A program made the translations under genes and the position numbers. The notes under the pieces are model-generated. The model was not told the DNA's origin. It saw only the letters and a program-made list of their open reading frames with translations, and did not search any database. A DNA stretch of 64,000 nucleotides from positions 62,001-126,000 of the forward strand of contig VZRR01014162.1 in assembly GCA_013398015.1 (NCBI GenBank), read 5' to 3'. Positions 50,191-62,765 of the stretch are shown here, piece by piece (the first letter of the stretch is position 1; each line of letters starts with the position of its first letter). This stretch comes from Oreocharis arfaki (Eukaryota; Chordata; Aves; Passeriformes; Paramythiidae).

Positions 50191-53100
50191 ATGCTCTGAG
50201 CAGAGGTGCAGAGGGAAAGCTTAGTAGCAGGCAGGCATAGGGAGGAGATCAAGACTAACGTCCCCAAGCCAGCCACAGTGAGGACACCCACCAGCTCTCC
50301 TTGGCCAAGTCACTCACCAAGCAAGAGCTGCTCTCCATGGTGTGAATCTGCCAGACATTTCTCTTCCCAGAGCCAAGTTACCTGCTAAGGGAGAAGAAGG
50401 TATTACTAACTGGCAACAACTCAGTCTTCCTACAGCAACCTGCACACTTCCATACAGTCCTGACTCCTCAGAGGACTGGCAACCCATTGTTTAGGCTCAT
50501 CTTTTCTTGTTAGCTCTACTATTTCTGGAGTTTTTAATGTCCTTTAATAATGAATTGCTTCTCTCACAGTCCCCAAGATGAGGTCTGGATAAGTCCAATC
50601 TTTCAGGCTGGCAGAGCTGAGAGAAGCCTGCCCAGCCTGACGAGTACCAAGGAGCATGTTCCAGTGGGACTCCTACCAGATCCAGCCACAGGACACCAAC
50701 TCCTCTTCTACTGGGCCTCCAGGTAGTCTCCATCAGCCCCTAAACACTCAGCAACACTTCAACTACTAACTGCAGTCCTTAAAAGCAATACCTAAGAAGA
50801 GACTCCCCTTCAAAGCCCTGTTTTCAAACAAGGAACACACAGCCAAGTACTTTCCATGCAGGAGCTCAGCTCCCAAGGACACCTTTGCCTCACACCTGCA
50901 GGACAGGGAGCCCTTGGTGGAGCACGGCTGCCTCTGGCAGGCAGGTGACACTTCCTCTGTCAGACTTTAAGTGAAGTGCAAAAACTCTTCGTGGCAGAAC
51001 CTAGAGACATACTGCACATCCAAACCAAGCTGTATCTGTATTTCTTCACGTTCTCTTTGTAAGAGGAGTGCAGTTATACACACAAGGAAGCCCCTGCCCT
51101 ACCTGGGTAAGGAGAACACCTCCAGCTTTGCACTGGAATTACCCAGGAGAGGCGAGTCACGAAGCCTCTCTTGAGAGGTCAAATTCGGGTCAGTGAACCC
51201 CATCAGTGCTGCTTTAGGGCAACAGAGCACCAATGGTCCCCAGGTGTCAGAAACAAACCACCTACCTCGCCTTTGCTCGGGCTTTATAGTGAGAGGGTGA
51301 GCTGCGTGCAGAAAGGAGGGAAGATAAAACCCGAGGTGCAGTTTGCATCTGTAGGAAGAGTGATCTGGGCTGCAGCAGTGAAATCTGGGAGATAAACAGC
51401 CCTGGGGATAGCTTGGAATGAATCTTGCACCAGCATTTTTGTTTGCAGGCCTGTTCGTTGCAATGTTTTAGTGGGATAAACCCAAAACTGCCATCCCTCC
51501 ATGTAAATAAAGGGATTTGTCATAAAGCTAACAGATCCTGCTCTGAAGTAGTTCCCCAGAATATGAAGTGACAATGAGGTGCCTAAGAAAATAACTTCCC
51601 CACTGCCTGGGAAAAACCATTCCTAGGATGGTAACTTTCCAGCTGTGATCAATATGGGCTTCGAGAGAAAACAGGGGCCTGAAAGACTCTGTGTATGGTC
51701 TGCACAAGGAGAACAAAGGCAACAAATAAAACTGAGGTATTTGTAAAAGCTCTGTGTCTTACCCCCAATTATCAGCTTAAAGGTAAGTTGTTGGAATGGT
51801 TACAGCCAGCCAGTTGCTCTGTGGGAATCTCACACGCCTCTGGCAGACAAGGAGCTGTAAACTAGTGCTTGGAGACTTTGGCCACCCAGGAGATCATCCT
51901 GAGCAGTCAGGTCCCTCCTGAATTCCCACAAATTCTTCAGGTGCTATTCTCTGGCTGCCCCATCGCTACCAAAAGGTGACAGAGGTTTTTTGTTCCAATG
52001 CTTTTACAGTTGTATTGTGCCCAAAAGGTTGGAGCAGAGAAACATGAGCCTGTGGCCTCCAAAACCCTGGGGCTCCACAGGAGTTTTGCAGTTCATTTAC
52101 ACTGAGTCAGGATTTGCTGCCAGGTTTGAACGCCCACTGCCTCCCACTGCTACCCTTCTGGACACAAAGCTTTCCCCTCACAATTTCCCCCATCATTTCC
52201 CATGGGCTTGAGAGAACAAAAAAGCTCATGTTTGACAATTACTCCGCACAGAATCATTAGGTGTGATCATGGAATCCAGTGATGGAAACCATTTACCTCA
52301 CGGGTCAGTCCCACTTTCCTGGCCCAGCCTGCCACCTCCCTCTGTTTACTGACTCTGCAAGCTGGGCAGAAAATGACTGACAGTTTTTAAGAGCTGTATT
52401 CACACAAAACCAAAGTTATGATGGACAGAGAGAAAGCACGCTCATTTCATGAAGAAATACACTGACATCTCTTCCCCCCTTGTGTCACTTCATGGACTCC
52501 AGGGCAATTGCAACAGCACTGAACATGGATTCATCCATCCAGGGGAAAACAAGGCTTCCTTCAAATCCTCTTTTATTTACTCCAGTCAGCTGTGCCGAGT
52601 GTATCGATTCAATCAGCTATTTCCTTAACCATAAAACCAGATGTGCGCCGTCACGGCTCATCTACGGGGACCGAATCCATGCCATTTAGAAATGCAGAAT
52701 AAAAATAAAAAATCCCAAGAAAGCTGAGATATGCTGATGTTTGGGGCTCTCAGTTTCCTAGGTAAATTGCTTTCTTTTGAGTCACATTTATTTTTGTTAC
52801 CCCCAAAGAAATGCTGTTTTAGCCGCATTTCTTGGAAACAGTGTTGAGATCTAATGGGTTGTTACTGATGTGAATTCTCAGGGTGGAGAATAGAGGGAAG
52901 GTAGTATTATCTTTGCTTCTGGGCATCAGCAACTTCTGCAAGCAATGTGGTGCAGTGCATGCCATTCCTTGCTGAGGCAATTAACTACCTTGGTCCCTAA
53001 TGAGAAGAGCTGTTCAGCTTAAAAAAACCCCGACATTGGAGCCCTCTGGACTTAACTCTGGACATCGGGGTAGATGTGTGAATTAGGGAGGCCACATTGC

Positions 53101-54702
53101 TCAGTTTTCCTTTGTTTCTTCTCGGGCCATGTTCTGTTGTTTCCCTCTGTACTTCTTAGGGACACTACAGCTGAGGCAAGTCACTGCAGCAGTTCCTCCT
53201 TGCAGGGTCACCAAGGAAATGTGGTTTGGCTTCCTTCTGCTTTGTGCACTGGGTACCAGGTCTCCAGGTCAACTATTTCCCACAGGAGTCTAAGGAGTAG
53301 AGGAAAGGATCCCCATGGAGGATTGTGAGGAGTTATCCATCTGCTGGGTCTTTCCTTCACCCCAAAGGATGCTGCAGGTGACGCAGGTGGGGTGCACACA
53401 GCCCCACAGCCTGCAGATCCTGTCCTTGCAGGGATGGAGACACAGGGTAAGCAAACATCTGCACATGGGAGGCCATGCCCCAGCTGAGCCTGCAGCTACA
53501 GAGAGGAGCCTTTGTGCAGGAACGGGCTGGGATTTGCCGGCTGGAGGGTTCTTTCAGCAATGCAGCTGTAATATGCTACATGCCAGATTGCAGACATTCC
53601 TGGGGCAGCTTTCCAGAACGTGAATAAACTCAGGATATATGTATAAACCCAGCACACAGTGTGGGCTCTGCGAGGCCTGGAGGTAACATGGCATTGCCTT
53701 TGCACATGTACAGCCTGAAGGGATTTCTTCAAGCCCAGATGTCCCCTTCAATTCCAGGATCCACATGTGCTGATCAATTCTTGCTCTGTACTGGAGAAAT
53801 TATCTCAGAATGTCATACCTCCCCAAAGCACAAAGACTCATTCTGATTGCACTGTCCCTTGGCTGCCTGTGCAACATAACACAGCTCTGAAACACCACAA
53901 ATACGAGCAGAGGGGCAATGGGAACATGAGGCAGGGCTGTGCTACTCAGGAAAGCCTGTGTAGGCTGCAGAGTCTCTGAGCTGGTCCATCCTGGGGTCCC
54001 AGTCACAAGGGTAAGAGTCACAAGCGATTCACTGCACAGGGAAGTGTTACTTTAGAAAAGGGATGATTCAAATTCAGGAATTACTGAATAGCGTTCAGGC
54101 AAGCCATATCCTAATGCTTACCTAAACAGCATCTGTCCTATGACATTTAGCATTGCCTGGAAAAAACAAACAAACAGAGGGGAAATACGGCATCAGAGAC
54201 AACAAAAACTTCAGAAAGACAAAGTGTAAAGGCATCTCCAGCAGCTGAGTACCCTCAGACATTAGGGAAATGTGCCTGCCCTGTAGATGTGGTTTCCTCT
54301 GGTGCAAGACCCCTGAAAAGAGTCAGTGGGGTCTTTCTGTTGATACAATCATAATGCCTTTGTTGAGCACAATTGAGCACCACTAATTAAAACCAAAAGG
54401 AAGGGAATCATTTCCAAAAAAGCCTTGCTATTTTTCCCCCTCTTAAGAGAGTTTTCTGACGTCTGAAGAGTGGAGCTCTGTGTGGGCATGGGCACACACA
54501 TGAATGAGTCTAGAGATGGCTTGTGCCCCTGTCATAACTGTCACAGATGCAGAGAGAAATAAGTCAAGAGGAACAACAAACTCTGGAAAGTCATACAGCC
54601 AAATGTTGGGTTTGAAAACAGGAAAATGTTGCATGTACTGTTCTGCTCCTGACCTGTACCTCACACTGTACTATTTTGTGTGTTGTTCTTTCTCTTCCCC
54701 AG
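50191..54702. other. Unique non-coding sequence
   Basis: No gene is recognised in 4.5 kb. A good splice-donor-like AAAG|GTAAGTTG lies near 51784. A CpG cluster near 52645-52675 is small. An AT-rich, T-run-containing stretch at about 52690-52870 could be another constrained element. Frames such as 53315-53623 (102 codons) are unrecognised. Confidence 0.5.
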
Positions 54703-54777
54703 GGAAGACAGAAACCAGACCTTAAAACATTCACAATGAATTTTCAAATCAATAACATGTGAGACTTCGTCTAAAAG
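54703..54777 (+). ncRNA. Candidate small spliced exon (noncoding)
   Basis: A strong acceptor precedes it: a pyrimidine-rich run from about 54680 ending TCTTCCCCAG at 54702. A near-consensus donor follows (AAAAG|GTAAAG, GT at 54778-54779). The 75 bases between have stop codons in all three plus-strand frames, so an internal coding exon is excluded. It could be an exon of a long noncoding RNA, a UTR exon or a cryptic exon. No partner exon was identified, so the call rests on the splice-site pair alone. Confidence 0.2.
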
Positions 54778-54853
54778 GTAAAGTTGTTGTAAAAATCAAT
54801 GTCAGAGAGAGCTTTGCCAATTCAATTATACTTGTTCCTCTCAAACTGACACA

Positions 54854-54890
54854 CAAAAAAAAAGGGGAAAAAAAGAAAAAAAGAAAAAGA
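54854..54890. repeat. A-rich low-complexity run
   Basis: Runs of A broken by single G or GGGG blocks. It carries no target-site or SINE body that would make it a retroposon tail. Confidence 0.75.
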
Positions 54891-57357
54891 TGTGAGCTTA
54901 TTTCAAGCCCAATAAATGTTCCTTGGACTAACATCCCAATTTTGTAAATATACTCAGGGCTTCTTATGCCAGCTCCCCTCAAGGGGTCATAATTAACTCT
55001 AAATAGGGTTACCTTGTTTCAGAATCAGTCTAATGTCAAGCAGTGTTTCTGCTTGTGTCCACAATTTAAAAATAATGTTGTATCCATTAAATAGCATGAA
55101 GGCTTCCCAGAAATGGGAACCATACGTCAAAATTTAAACACAAATAAGTGTGATTAGACATGGCAGCTGTCTAGAAAATATTCAGCTATTTCAGTGAGTT
55201 TTGGGAAAAATGTGAATGATTGTACCTATTCCAGTAAGTGCAGAACCAGAAAGGCTCCCACATTACCCTCTGCTTCTCAAGGCAAATTTCATTTTAAGAT
55301 TGACCTCAAAGAAAAAGAAAACAGCAAGATAAAAGTATAAACAGCTGTGCTTCTGCTGGCTTAGCTGGAGACTTCAAGGAGTTTGTGATTCACTCTCTCA
55401 AAGACATGTAGCACAGAGCACCCAGCCAAACTGAATCCAGGCCTCCGTGGGAAGGGCTGAACGGAACAGCAAAATCCCAACACACAGAATGTCCTGGTAT
55501 CCAGGTAAAACGTTTGTCCAGTCCTTGCCAGGCCTATCAATAATCTTCCCATAGCTGAAAGAAGATGACTGGGAAGTTAATGCCAGCACCAGTAATTCAG
55601 GTGCAAAACCAAACTCTGAATCAGCTTCTCTCCTCTCTTATGAGAGAAATATCCTACAAAATATACACCAAATACAAAATCAGTTACAGAAACACCCTGG
55701 AAATCTGTACTTGGTTATCTTGAAACTAAAACATGCCAGGAATTCGGGTAAGTTTTTGCTTACAGACTATCATTATTGGCACTTGATCAGATGCAGATAA
55801 GTTAGGTTTCCCGTTTGGGAAGAGAATAACGCAAAAGGAATTGGAATAAATTAATTTCACATGTTTCATTTCAGGACAGGTAGAGTTTTTTTAAGCATTA
55901 AAGAAACATTAATATAAGTCTGTGTTATAGCAGCACTGTAATTTATGAGAAAGTTCTAAAGCTTTCAGTCTGAGTTTTTGCAATAATTAGAAGTTTGGGG
56001 TTTATTCAATTAAGTACCAAGTGAATAAGATTCAGAAGCTGTTGAGCATTTATTACTGTTTCTACAAATACTTGATCACATGCCTTGTTTGTCCCTCAAC
56101 AGGAGAAGAATAGATTTCAGTGGTTTCCAGAGGAGAGTATGAACAGCACAGGAGCATGTTTTGAAAGGATGTGGCTATTTGGAGTAATGTGAGAGCTTCT
56201 GAAGGAAAAGCAGCTTTGCTTTTTGGAGCAGATGTCAGAACCCACTGCAGGCCATAACAATTGCTACTGGCACAGCTAATCACACAGGACTCTGAATTTC
56301 TTCTCCAGATCTTCAGGTCAACTTAGACAGCATAGAAAGAACATCAGGGCAAAGCTGGAGAATGAAACAACCTGCAAGGAATGGTCAGATATGTAAAGTG
56401 AGGGGCTTGCCAAGATAAGAAATCAGGGAAAAGGGTGTGTTCTAGCACCTGGTGGTTCATAGGGGTGCATGCCAAATCTCCTAACTCACAACTGTCTCAG
56501 ACAGAAGTTTGGGACCACCACTGCAAGCCTACTGCCTGGGGAAAAAAGGTGGGAGAGCCTGGAAAACAGAGTACTGCAGAAGAAAACAACCCAGAATCTC
56601 AGGTGCTAGAACCAACCCCTTTGTGATTGCTTCTCCCTGGAGGAATCACTTCAGGGAAATCGGGACTCATTGATGCCTTACAGCCTCTGTGACAGAGCCT
56701 CCCTCCAGCACCTCGTTTTCCCATGCTGAAGCTATCATGTTAAGAGGTGCAATTACTTAATACTGCAGACAACTGATGTTGGTGAAAAAATTCGGAATCT
56801 GCAGAAGAACATTTCTAGGAAACCAATTATATCGCCAGGATTTATGATGGAAACCTCAGTAGACAGAGAGCACTGCAGGACACAACCCTCAAAACATTCT
56901 CACCAAGCCTTCTTTTCTCCAAAGATCTCTGCTTATGCTGTAGAAGCAGTAAAATACTTTAAAAATACTGCATGGTCAATAAATAAGGCAATTGTTGAAG
57001 TACAGATCAATAGATCGGCTGGAAACACTGAAAAGAAATAAAATCACAGTGTTTTTAAGCTATTGTCTCTTCTGTTTAAAAGGAGCCATATCTGGTTCTT
57101 TACTTAAAATGTTGCTAGACAAGAGGAAAGAGATATTAAAACCCTTCCAGACATTAAAATATTAGAACACACTTCAGTTTTGCTAGGGAAGAAATGCACA
57201 TTAAGAAGAGAATATCCTTGCAGTATCTTCTCACGAATTAACTGGCAGCTCTGAAAGCAGTTTCCTTCCAAAAGCCTGGACTGATGTTGCATCTGATCTC
57301 ATGAAAATAGCCATAAAGTCTGACTTACCAAGATGACTCTGCTGGCTTTAAGCCTCA
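54891..57357. other. Unique AT-rich non-coding sequence
   Basis: No gene is recognised. It is AT-rich throughout with short unrelated frames. The 18-base string at 56743-56760 recurs exactly at 58368-58385. Confidence 0.5.
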
Positions 57358-58289
57358 ATGAATAACATAACCCTAAAAATAGAGTTTGAGTCTATAAAAA
57401 TCAAAACAAAGTTTGATGCAGAGACAGTTTTGCAAGCAAAAATGAAAATATTGAATTCCCCATTAGGAAAACATATAATAGACCAGCTTGGGAAAATCTG
57501 TTTGAACACCATGAACTATGTAGCTATCAGTATGAAAGGCAAAGCTTTTTGAAGAATATAATCTCATTTTTATTGATTGTCAGAAAACTGAAATGTTCCA
57601 TCCACAAGGTGATGAAAAAAATCCTGTTGGGACCTGGCTGTGGATACTGGGATTCACGTGCTCTTGTGACTGAGCTGCTCCTGCATGCTGGTGATATTTC
57701 TCTCCTCAGATATCCCTGTGCTGCCACTTCTATTTACAGACGGGGAGTAAAGACAGACAAGAGTCAAGGGCCAGATTCCCAACTGCACTTTATGGAAATT
57801 AAAGGATTTCTTGAAACACAGCTCAGACATGCCTAGACAGGGCTTGATTTCCTTCCAGCCCACTCCAGTGAGAGGCTCTCAAACAGCATAAAATCCAACA
57901 CCTGAACGTTATGATGAAAGGCTGGAACCATCTGCTGCAGAACCTGCTGGCTACTGCGATCCCAATGGCTTTCCTGTGCTCATCCTCACCATGACAGTCT
58001 GGAGTTCACGCTGGCCTTGAGACTGAGAGTGATGCAGCTTCTAAAACACAACAGTGAGGATGCCATCGACCTCTGTTCCAGTCTGTTCGTATGTCAACAA
58101 CCAGACCACATGGGAAGGTGCCTTGAATGCCTAACAAACGGTTTCCATGAAGTTTTGGGGAGCAATCTAGCTTTTCATGTGAATGCTGAAGAGGACTTAC
58201 TAGATCAGGGAGTTTCTGCCAATGAAGCTCTGCCTCTGCTCTGTATGAAGCTTGATGAAATTTTTAGATATTCTCTTGATGAATTCTGA
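57358..58289 (+). other. Stacked short plus-strand open frames of unknown meaning
   Basis: Three successive frames lie on the same strand: 57358-57552 (64 codons from ATG), 57549-57836 (95 codons, overlapping the first by one codon in another frame), and 58032-58289 (86 codons from ATG, open further upstream). The first two are staggered, and the third returns to the frame of the second after several stops. The last encodes an acidic, leucine-rich peptide with no family I can name. This could be a worn retrocopy or transposon gene, or simply chance in a low-stop region. I do not claim a gene. Confidence 0.2.
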
Positions 58290-59299
58290 ACTTCTTTAGA
58301 AACAGGACAAGCCCAGTGTCCCTCTCCTGGCAGTAACAATGCTCAGAGCCCTTAAGAGAGACTGTCCAGAGGTGCAATTACTTAAGGCAAATCTGAGCTG
58401 TTCTTTAGCAGTACATTTCTCTCTTAGTTTATGTTTGAACAGACTTGGGGTAAGTCCAAGAGCTCCTTCAGTTATCCCATGGTGTTGTCTTAGACACAAA
58501 CTTAGGAGGTGCAGAGCATCCACGCTGGTTGTGCTCCTGCACAGCAGATCCCTGATTGAGGCTGTAAGCTCACAGCAGATGGGGGGTTAAATTTGGGTGT
58601 ACATTCCGCCAACAAAGTGAGCAGCCTTTAAACATACAGGGTTTCAAATGTGATTAAAAGTCCAGGTAGCCTCTAAGCCTGAAGAGAATAATCGCTCTGT
58701 CTCTGTGAAGTCCCTTCCTTTCCAGTGGCTGTACCGGCTGTTGAGGCCCAGCCAGAATGAAAGATGCTTTGCATGACTTTCAGTGTTTACTCTCACAGGA
58801 AGCAGAGTATCCTGTCTGGCTCTTGGTACGCTCACCACCTGACTCCGGCATGCTCCAGACAGCGAAGCCTTTTTACCCAACTGGAATGTGCTGCAGTTCA
58901 AATGCCGGGGATAAAATAAGCAAGAAGGGCTGCTCTGCTAACTGGGAGGTCAGGGCACTATTTGTTTAAGGGTTAGCATTGAATTGGGCTCTTTCTGTCA
59001 CAGGCAGGCAGAGGGGCACTGCACCGTGTGGCTGCGCCCGTAGTGACTCACAGTGGGGACTTCTAGAGACCTGTGATCCTCCACACTGCAGCCTTTGGCC
59101 ACCTGTGAGGGTGGCTCATAGAGAACGAGGCCAGGTCCAGATTGTCAAAAGGAGTTAGAATCTGCCTCACTCTGTAAGGCAAGGGATGGTGAGCAGGTCT
59201 CCAAAAACGGTCCTTCCAAGTGACATTTCTGTGATTCGGTGTTGTGACATCGTCAGTAACAGAGAGCAATTCCCCCACCCCTGCACTCGGTACCGATGC
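58290..59299. other. Unique non-coding sequence
   Basis: Nothing recognisable apart from the second copy of an 18-base string shared with 56743-56760. The right part (59135-59299) may be the diverged upstream part of the LINE relic that follows, but I could not align it. Confidence 0.45.
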
Positions 59300-59400
59300 A
59301 TTTCACAGAACACAGTGCTTGGGTTCACCATTCACAGGACGTGGATAGACTGGAAAAGGTCCAGACAAGAGCCGTGAATTGAATTAAAAGGTTACAAAAC
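59300..59400 (+). mobile_element. CR1/L3-type LINE fragment
   Basis: GTGCTTGGGTTCACCATTCA is followed by ACAGGACGTGGATAGACTGG, then AAAAGGTCCAGACAAGAGCC, then ATTAAAAGGTTACAAAAC. The order corresponds to the CR1 sense-strand text around GACATGGA, CTGGAGCGAGTCCAGAGGAG and ATGATCAGAGGGCTGGA. The match stops abruptly at about 59400. It is a fragment of the same region of the element as 23115-23200. Confidence 0.6.
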
Positions 59401-60179
59401 AGGTTTCAAGCAGAAGCATCCAGTACTGCAATTTATTCTTCTTGTTGCGGAGTGATCTCACATTCTGTTGAAGCAGAAATATGGGGAACAAAACTGATCA
59501 AAGACTTTCCATTCTGGTAGACAAAACATGGACTTGGTGGATGGGAGTTGAAGTGAGAATTTAGAGTAGCAATAAAGTGAATACTTCTAATAAATGGAAC
59601 AATTTACTAAGGTAGCAATCAACTTTTCACTACTGGCAATCTCTGACGCAGACTGGACTCTTTTCGTAAACACATATTCAGTTCAAAAGACATTAATTTC
59701 AAATCGATTTTGATTACTACAGCCTGCATTATATGGAGGATCAGAACTGATGAACCCATGGATTCCTGCTGGATGTTTCTGGAATACTACGAATCATCCT
59801 AGAAGTGTGGGAAACCTCTGATTCCCCTTTGTACAGATATTAACCTAGAGATATTTGTTACTAGTTCTGCCCAACTGCCCTGAAACTTATTGCCTGCTCA
59901 CAAGTAGTGCCTCCCAAGGAGGTCGCTCATTGCTGAAGCCACACAATTTTTCCTCCTTAACTCAACTTGCATTTTTTGAGCTGAATAAACTTAGAGGAAG
60001 TTCACAGGAACATGTGATCTGTAATTTCATACAATAACTAGCTGTAAACTCTCTGTCTGTGTTGATTCAGAAACCAAGAAACCCCCAAGATACATTTCTT
60101 AAAAACCAATTAAATACTCCTCCGAACAGCACACAAATGCACAATCTCAGGTTGCACATAACACAACACCAGCCCAGCA
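59401..60179. other. Unique AT-rich non-coding sequence
   Basis: No gene or repeat is recognised after the LINE fragment. A 60-codon frame at 59855-60037 is unremarkable. Confidence 0.5.
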
Positions 60180-60360
60180 TTTTCTTCCTAATAAGCATAG
60201 CAATGTAAACACAACTACAGACATTGTTTTCTAATTAGAAGAATGTACCATGAGATGTTTACAGACCCCTATGGAAATGTACAGACACTTGGTTGCCTAG
60301 CAAATGAAGGAAATGGAAAACTCTCTCAGCTGGGACACTCATAATTAGGTTGGCAAAGGG
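60180..60360. promoter_or_regulatory. Candidate regulatory element with X-box, SOX and homeodomain motifs
   Basis: GTTGCCTAGCAA at 60292-60303 is a near-perfect RFX X-box palindrome. Upstream are a SOX-type CATTGTT (60222-60228) and a TAATTA homeodomain core (60232-60237), and a further TAATTA-like core lies near 60342. X-boxes are typical of cilia-gene promoters, but also of enhancers. No CpG island or first exon is visible here, so an enhancer is more likely than a promoter. Confidence 0.35.
60292..60303. promoter_or_regulatory. RFX-type X-box
   Basis: The 12 bases match the GTTGCCTAGCAAC form of the RFX palindrome, lacking only the final C. The two half-sites GTTGCC and (T)AGCAA are in the right orientation and spacing. 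Confidence 0.5.
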
Positions 60361-62036
60361 AAAAATAAAAGGTCTAGAAGCAAACAGAGGCCATAGTCCC
60401 ACACTGACCCGGGAAAGGCCAAGACAGTGCCAAGGAGAGGTACATAAAGGTGAATTTTCCAGTGTTTTTATTTGAACATTAGCTTACCACAACTCTGTGT
60501 GTGTGAGCAGCCGAATTGGGGCTGCTTGTTGGAAGGACTCGGTGGGAATGCTGACACATGGAAGCTGCTGTGTGGCCTTGTCTCTGTGGGACATGTTCTT
60601 GATGTTGCTACTTGGCAGGGTCTAGGAACTTCTCTCCTTCAGGGCAGGATGTTGCCGGGCAGACACTGCATTTATGGGACACAGATCCAGTGTGCTCCAG
60701 TGAGAGGCAGCAGCTCCTGTTTGTGCAAAAAAATCGGCAAGAGAGGCCCATTTGACATGTGGAGGTAAGACCAAAGAGATGTGCCAGAGCACCTACAAAA
60801 TGTGTTTCCTGATGGCTGAGTAGCAAAATGCTTTGGCCAGCTGGATTTCCAAGGCTGCACCATTCATGACTGTGGCCTGGCTCTCCAAAAGGAGAACCTC
60901 CTGGAGTCTCAGCACAGCTGTGTCTGAGAACTGCTCCACAACAATCCTCCAACCCTGCCTTTGCTGCGAGCCATGGAAAGCAAGTTTCCTACACTGCTGG
61001 CTTTTGTGCTTCAATAAACAAAGGAATTGAAAAGGACAATTTAATTTTTACTGCCATTGGGGCTGGCTCCAAAATAGAAAGTTTGCAGTTTTGATTCTGT
61101 TGGTGTCGCAAGGAAACTGTCCCCTTATGCACACAGCAAGCAGTTCTGATTCCAAATTCTCACACCTTCATGCTGATGTTGGCGGCATCCTCGGGGAGAG
61201 TGAAAATAGCAAAGCCTGATGCAAAGAAACAGTATGTTTTCCTTGGGGTTAAATGCTCAAATAAATGTGGGAAAAGGTATCACGTGCTTGCTTGTGAAAG
61301 AAACGAGTTTCTCAGGCATCCTCCCCCATTGTGGTACTGGTTGCCACAGAACAAACTTTTCCATCCCAACTCCTACCCGTAGTTACATCAGACCAAGCCA
61401 GACAACGCTTTCTTCATACAACATTCCTTCCCCTGGAAAAGCAGGAGGAAACCTGTCTGTACAGCAAGAGTCAATCACACAGCACCACTGCAAGCATTTC
61501 CTGGCCTGCTAGTGTCTCCTTCCATGCTGCTGCAGCTCAAGGGTTTTACCTCACAAGCACCTGGGTTTGGAAGGGGAGAGGAGTGTAAAGTTGCTTTGAT
61601 ATAAAGATTGCTCTAATTTACAGGAGCTCTTAGTACCATGTCACACAGCTTAACTGCATATATGAACCCTGGATATAATTCGAAGGGAATTTGGTTTTAA
61701 TATGAATCCTTGAATTTTATCTATAGGAAAAAGCCAAGCAATCTCAGGTTGTTTATTTATGATGGGGTGGTGGGAACATGGGTGAAATTAACTCCATAAT
61801 AATCAGCCAGCTCTGCTTTTGGCCAAACAACTTCTACGCCTAGCAAATGGTGTTTGCAGCGTTTTTAATCCCTTTTAACCCCACTTTTATCCCATAGACA
61901 CTTCAGATCAGCTGTTTTCAACCCTCACGAAGTTTATTTTCCGGTGCAAACACAAGGCTTTAAACTGTGAATTTTAACTTGCAGATAATATCCTTCTTAC
62001 CCCTCCTGGACCCTCAGCAATGGCACATCACCCTCT
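60361..62036. other. Unique non-coding sequence
   Basis: A 98-codon frame (60472-60768) runs across a strong splice-donor-like GGAG|GTAAGA (GT at 60765-60766), but no family is recognisable and no acceptor is convincing. The rest is AT-rich and unremarkable. Confidence 0.45.
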
Positions 62037-62765
62037 GTGCTTCTGCAGAGCACAAGGATACAGCCACTGCCCAGAAAAACAGCTGTATTTGTGTCACTCA
62101 GCCCCAGGATTTCTGCACGACCAGAAATTTTGCCTGGCTTTAACACACAGGAATACAAGGTGTGGTGGAGCAGGGGGAAGGGATGTTTGCAATGGCTCGA
62201 ATCTACAAAGATGGTTTCCAGCTGCATTTCACATATGATTTGGGGTTTGGATGGAGTTTTAACAGAATTTCTCCATGAATTATGCAAGAAGCTGCTGGAA
62301 CGCTGCAAGTACACAGAGGCACAAAGAGACTTGTCAAAGCAGCCCTCAGACAACCCACTGCCATCTGACACACGAACCAAATCAAAGCCCACTGCAAAAG
62401 GCAGAGTCTTATGCTGGGGAGGGAAAGCGAGGAGAGGACCCCCGTGCTGTGGGTGCCGAGGTGGGGACAGGCGGTGGGTGACCTGCTGCAGTACAGCACT
62501 AGATGGTGCTGTATTTTTTAGAAATAACTCTGCCTCGTGGGTCCCTTTCTGCTGGATGCAGGCTCAAAGATGTGGCAAACACACAGAGGCTCCTTTTGAG
62601 AAACGTTGCTGCTCTTTTCAAGGAAAGTATGGATTTTCCTTTCTGTCTGTTTATAGCACAGGAGTTAATACAGACTATGAATTTGTAACTGGGGAGTTGC
62701 CAGTTAAACTCTCCAAGTGCTGCTGTTTCATTTGGGTGTGTGATGGGAACTTCAGAGCACTGTAG
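62037..62765 (+). other. Longest gap-free open frame; product unknown, probably not a gene
   Basis: The frame runs 242 codons from a GTG, but the first ATG is at 62211, which leaves 184 codons. The predicted peptide is rich in Cys, Lys and Ser with no signal peptide, membrane segment, repeat or domain I recognise. Another long frame overlaps it on the minus strand (62499-63089, 196 codons). That overlap suggests a region poor in stop codons. In 64 kb at about 48% GC, a frame near this length is not very surprising. Confidence 0.12.
62496..62509 (+). promoter_or_regulatory. Possible CTCF-type motif in a small palindrome
   Basis: The 14 bases match CCASYAGRKGGCRS at 12 positions. The core is flanked by AGCAC and GTGCT, making a 16-base imperfect palindrome from 62495 to 62510. 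Weaker than the motif at 11134. Confidence 0.25.

Noticed and set aside
52248..52280. CR1-like string with CACAGAATCATTAGG and CATGGAATCC
   Set aside because: The GGTTGGAA block that should follow in a CR1 end is absent.
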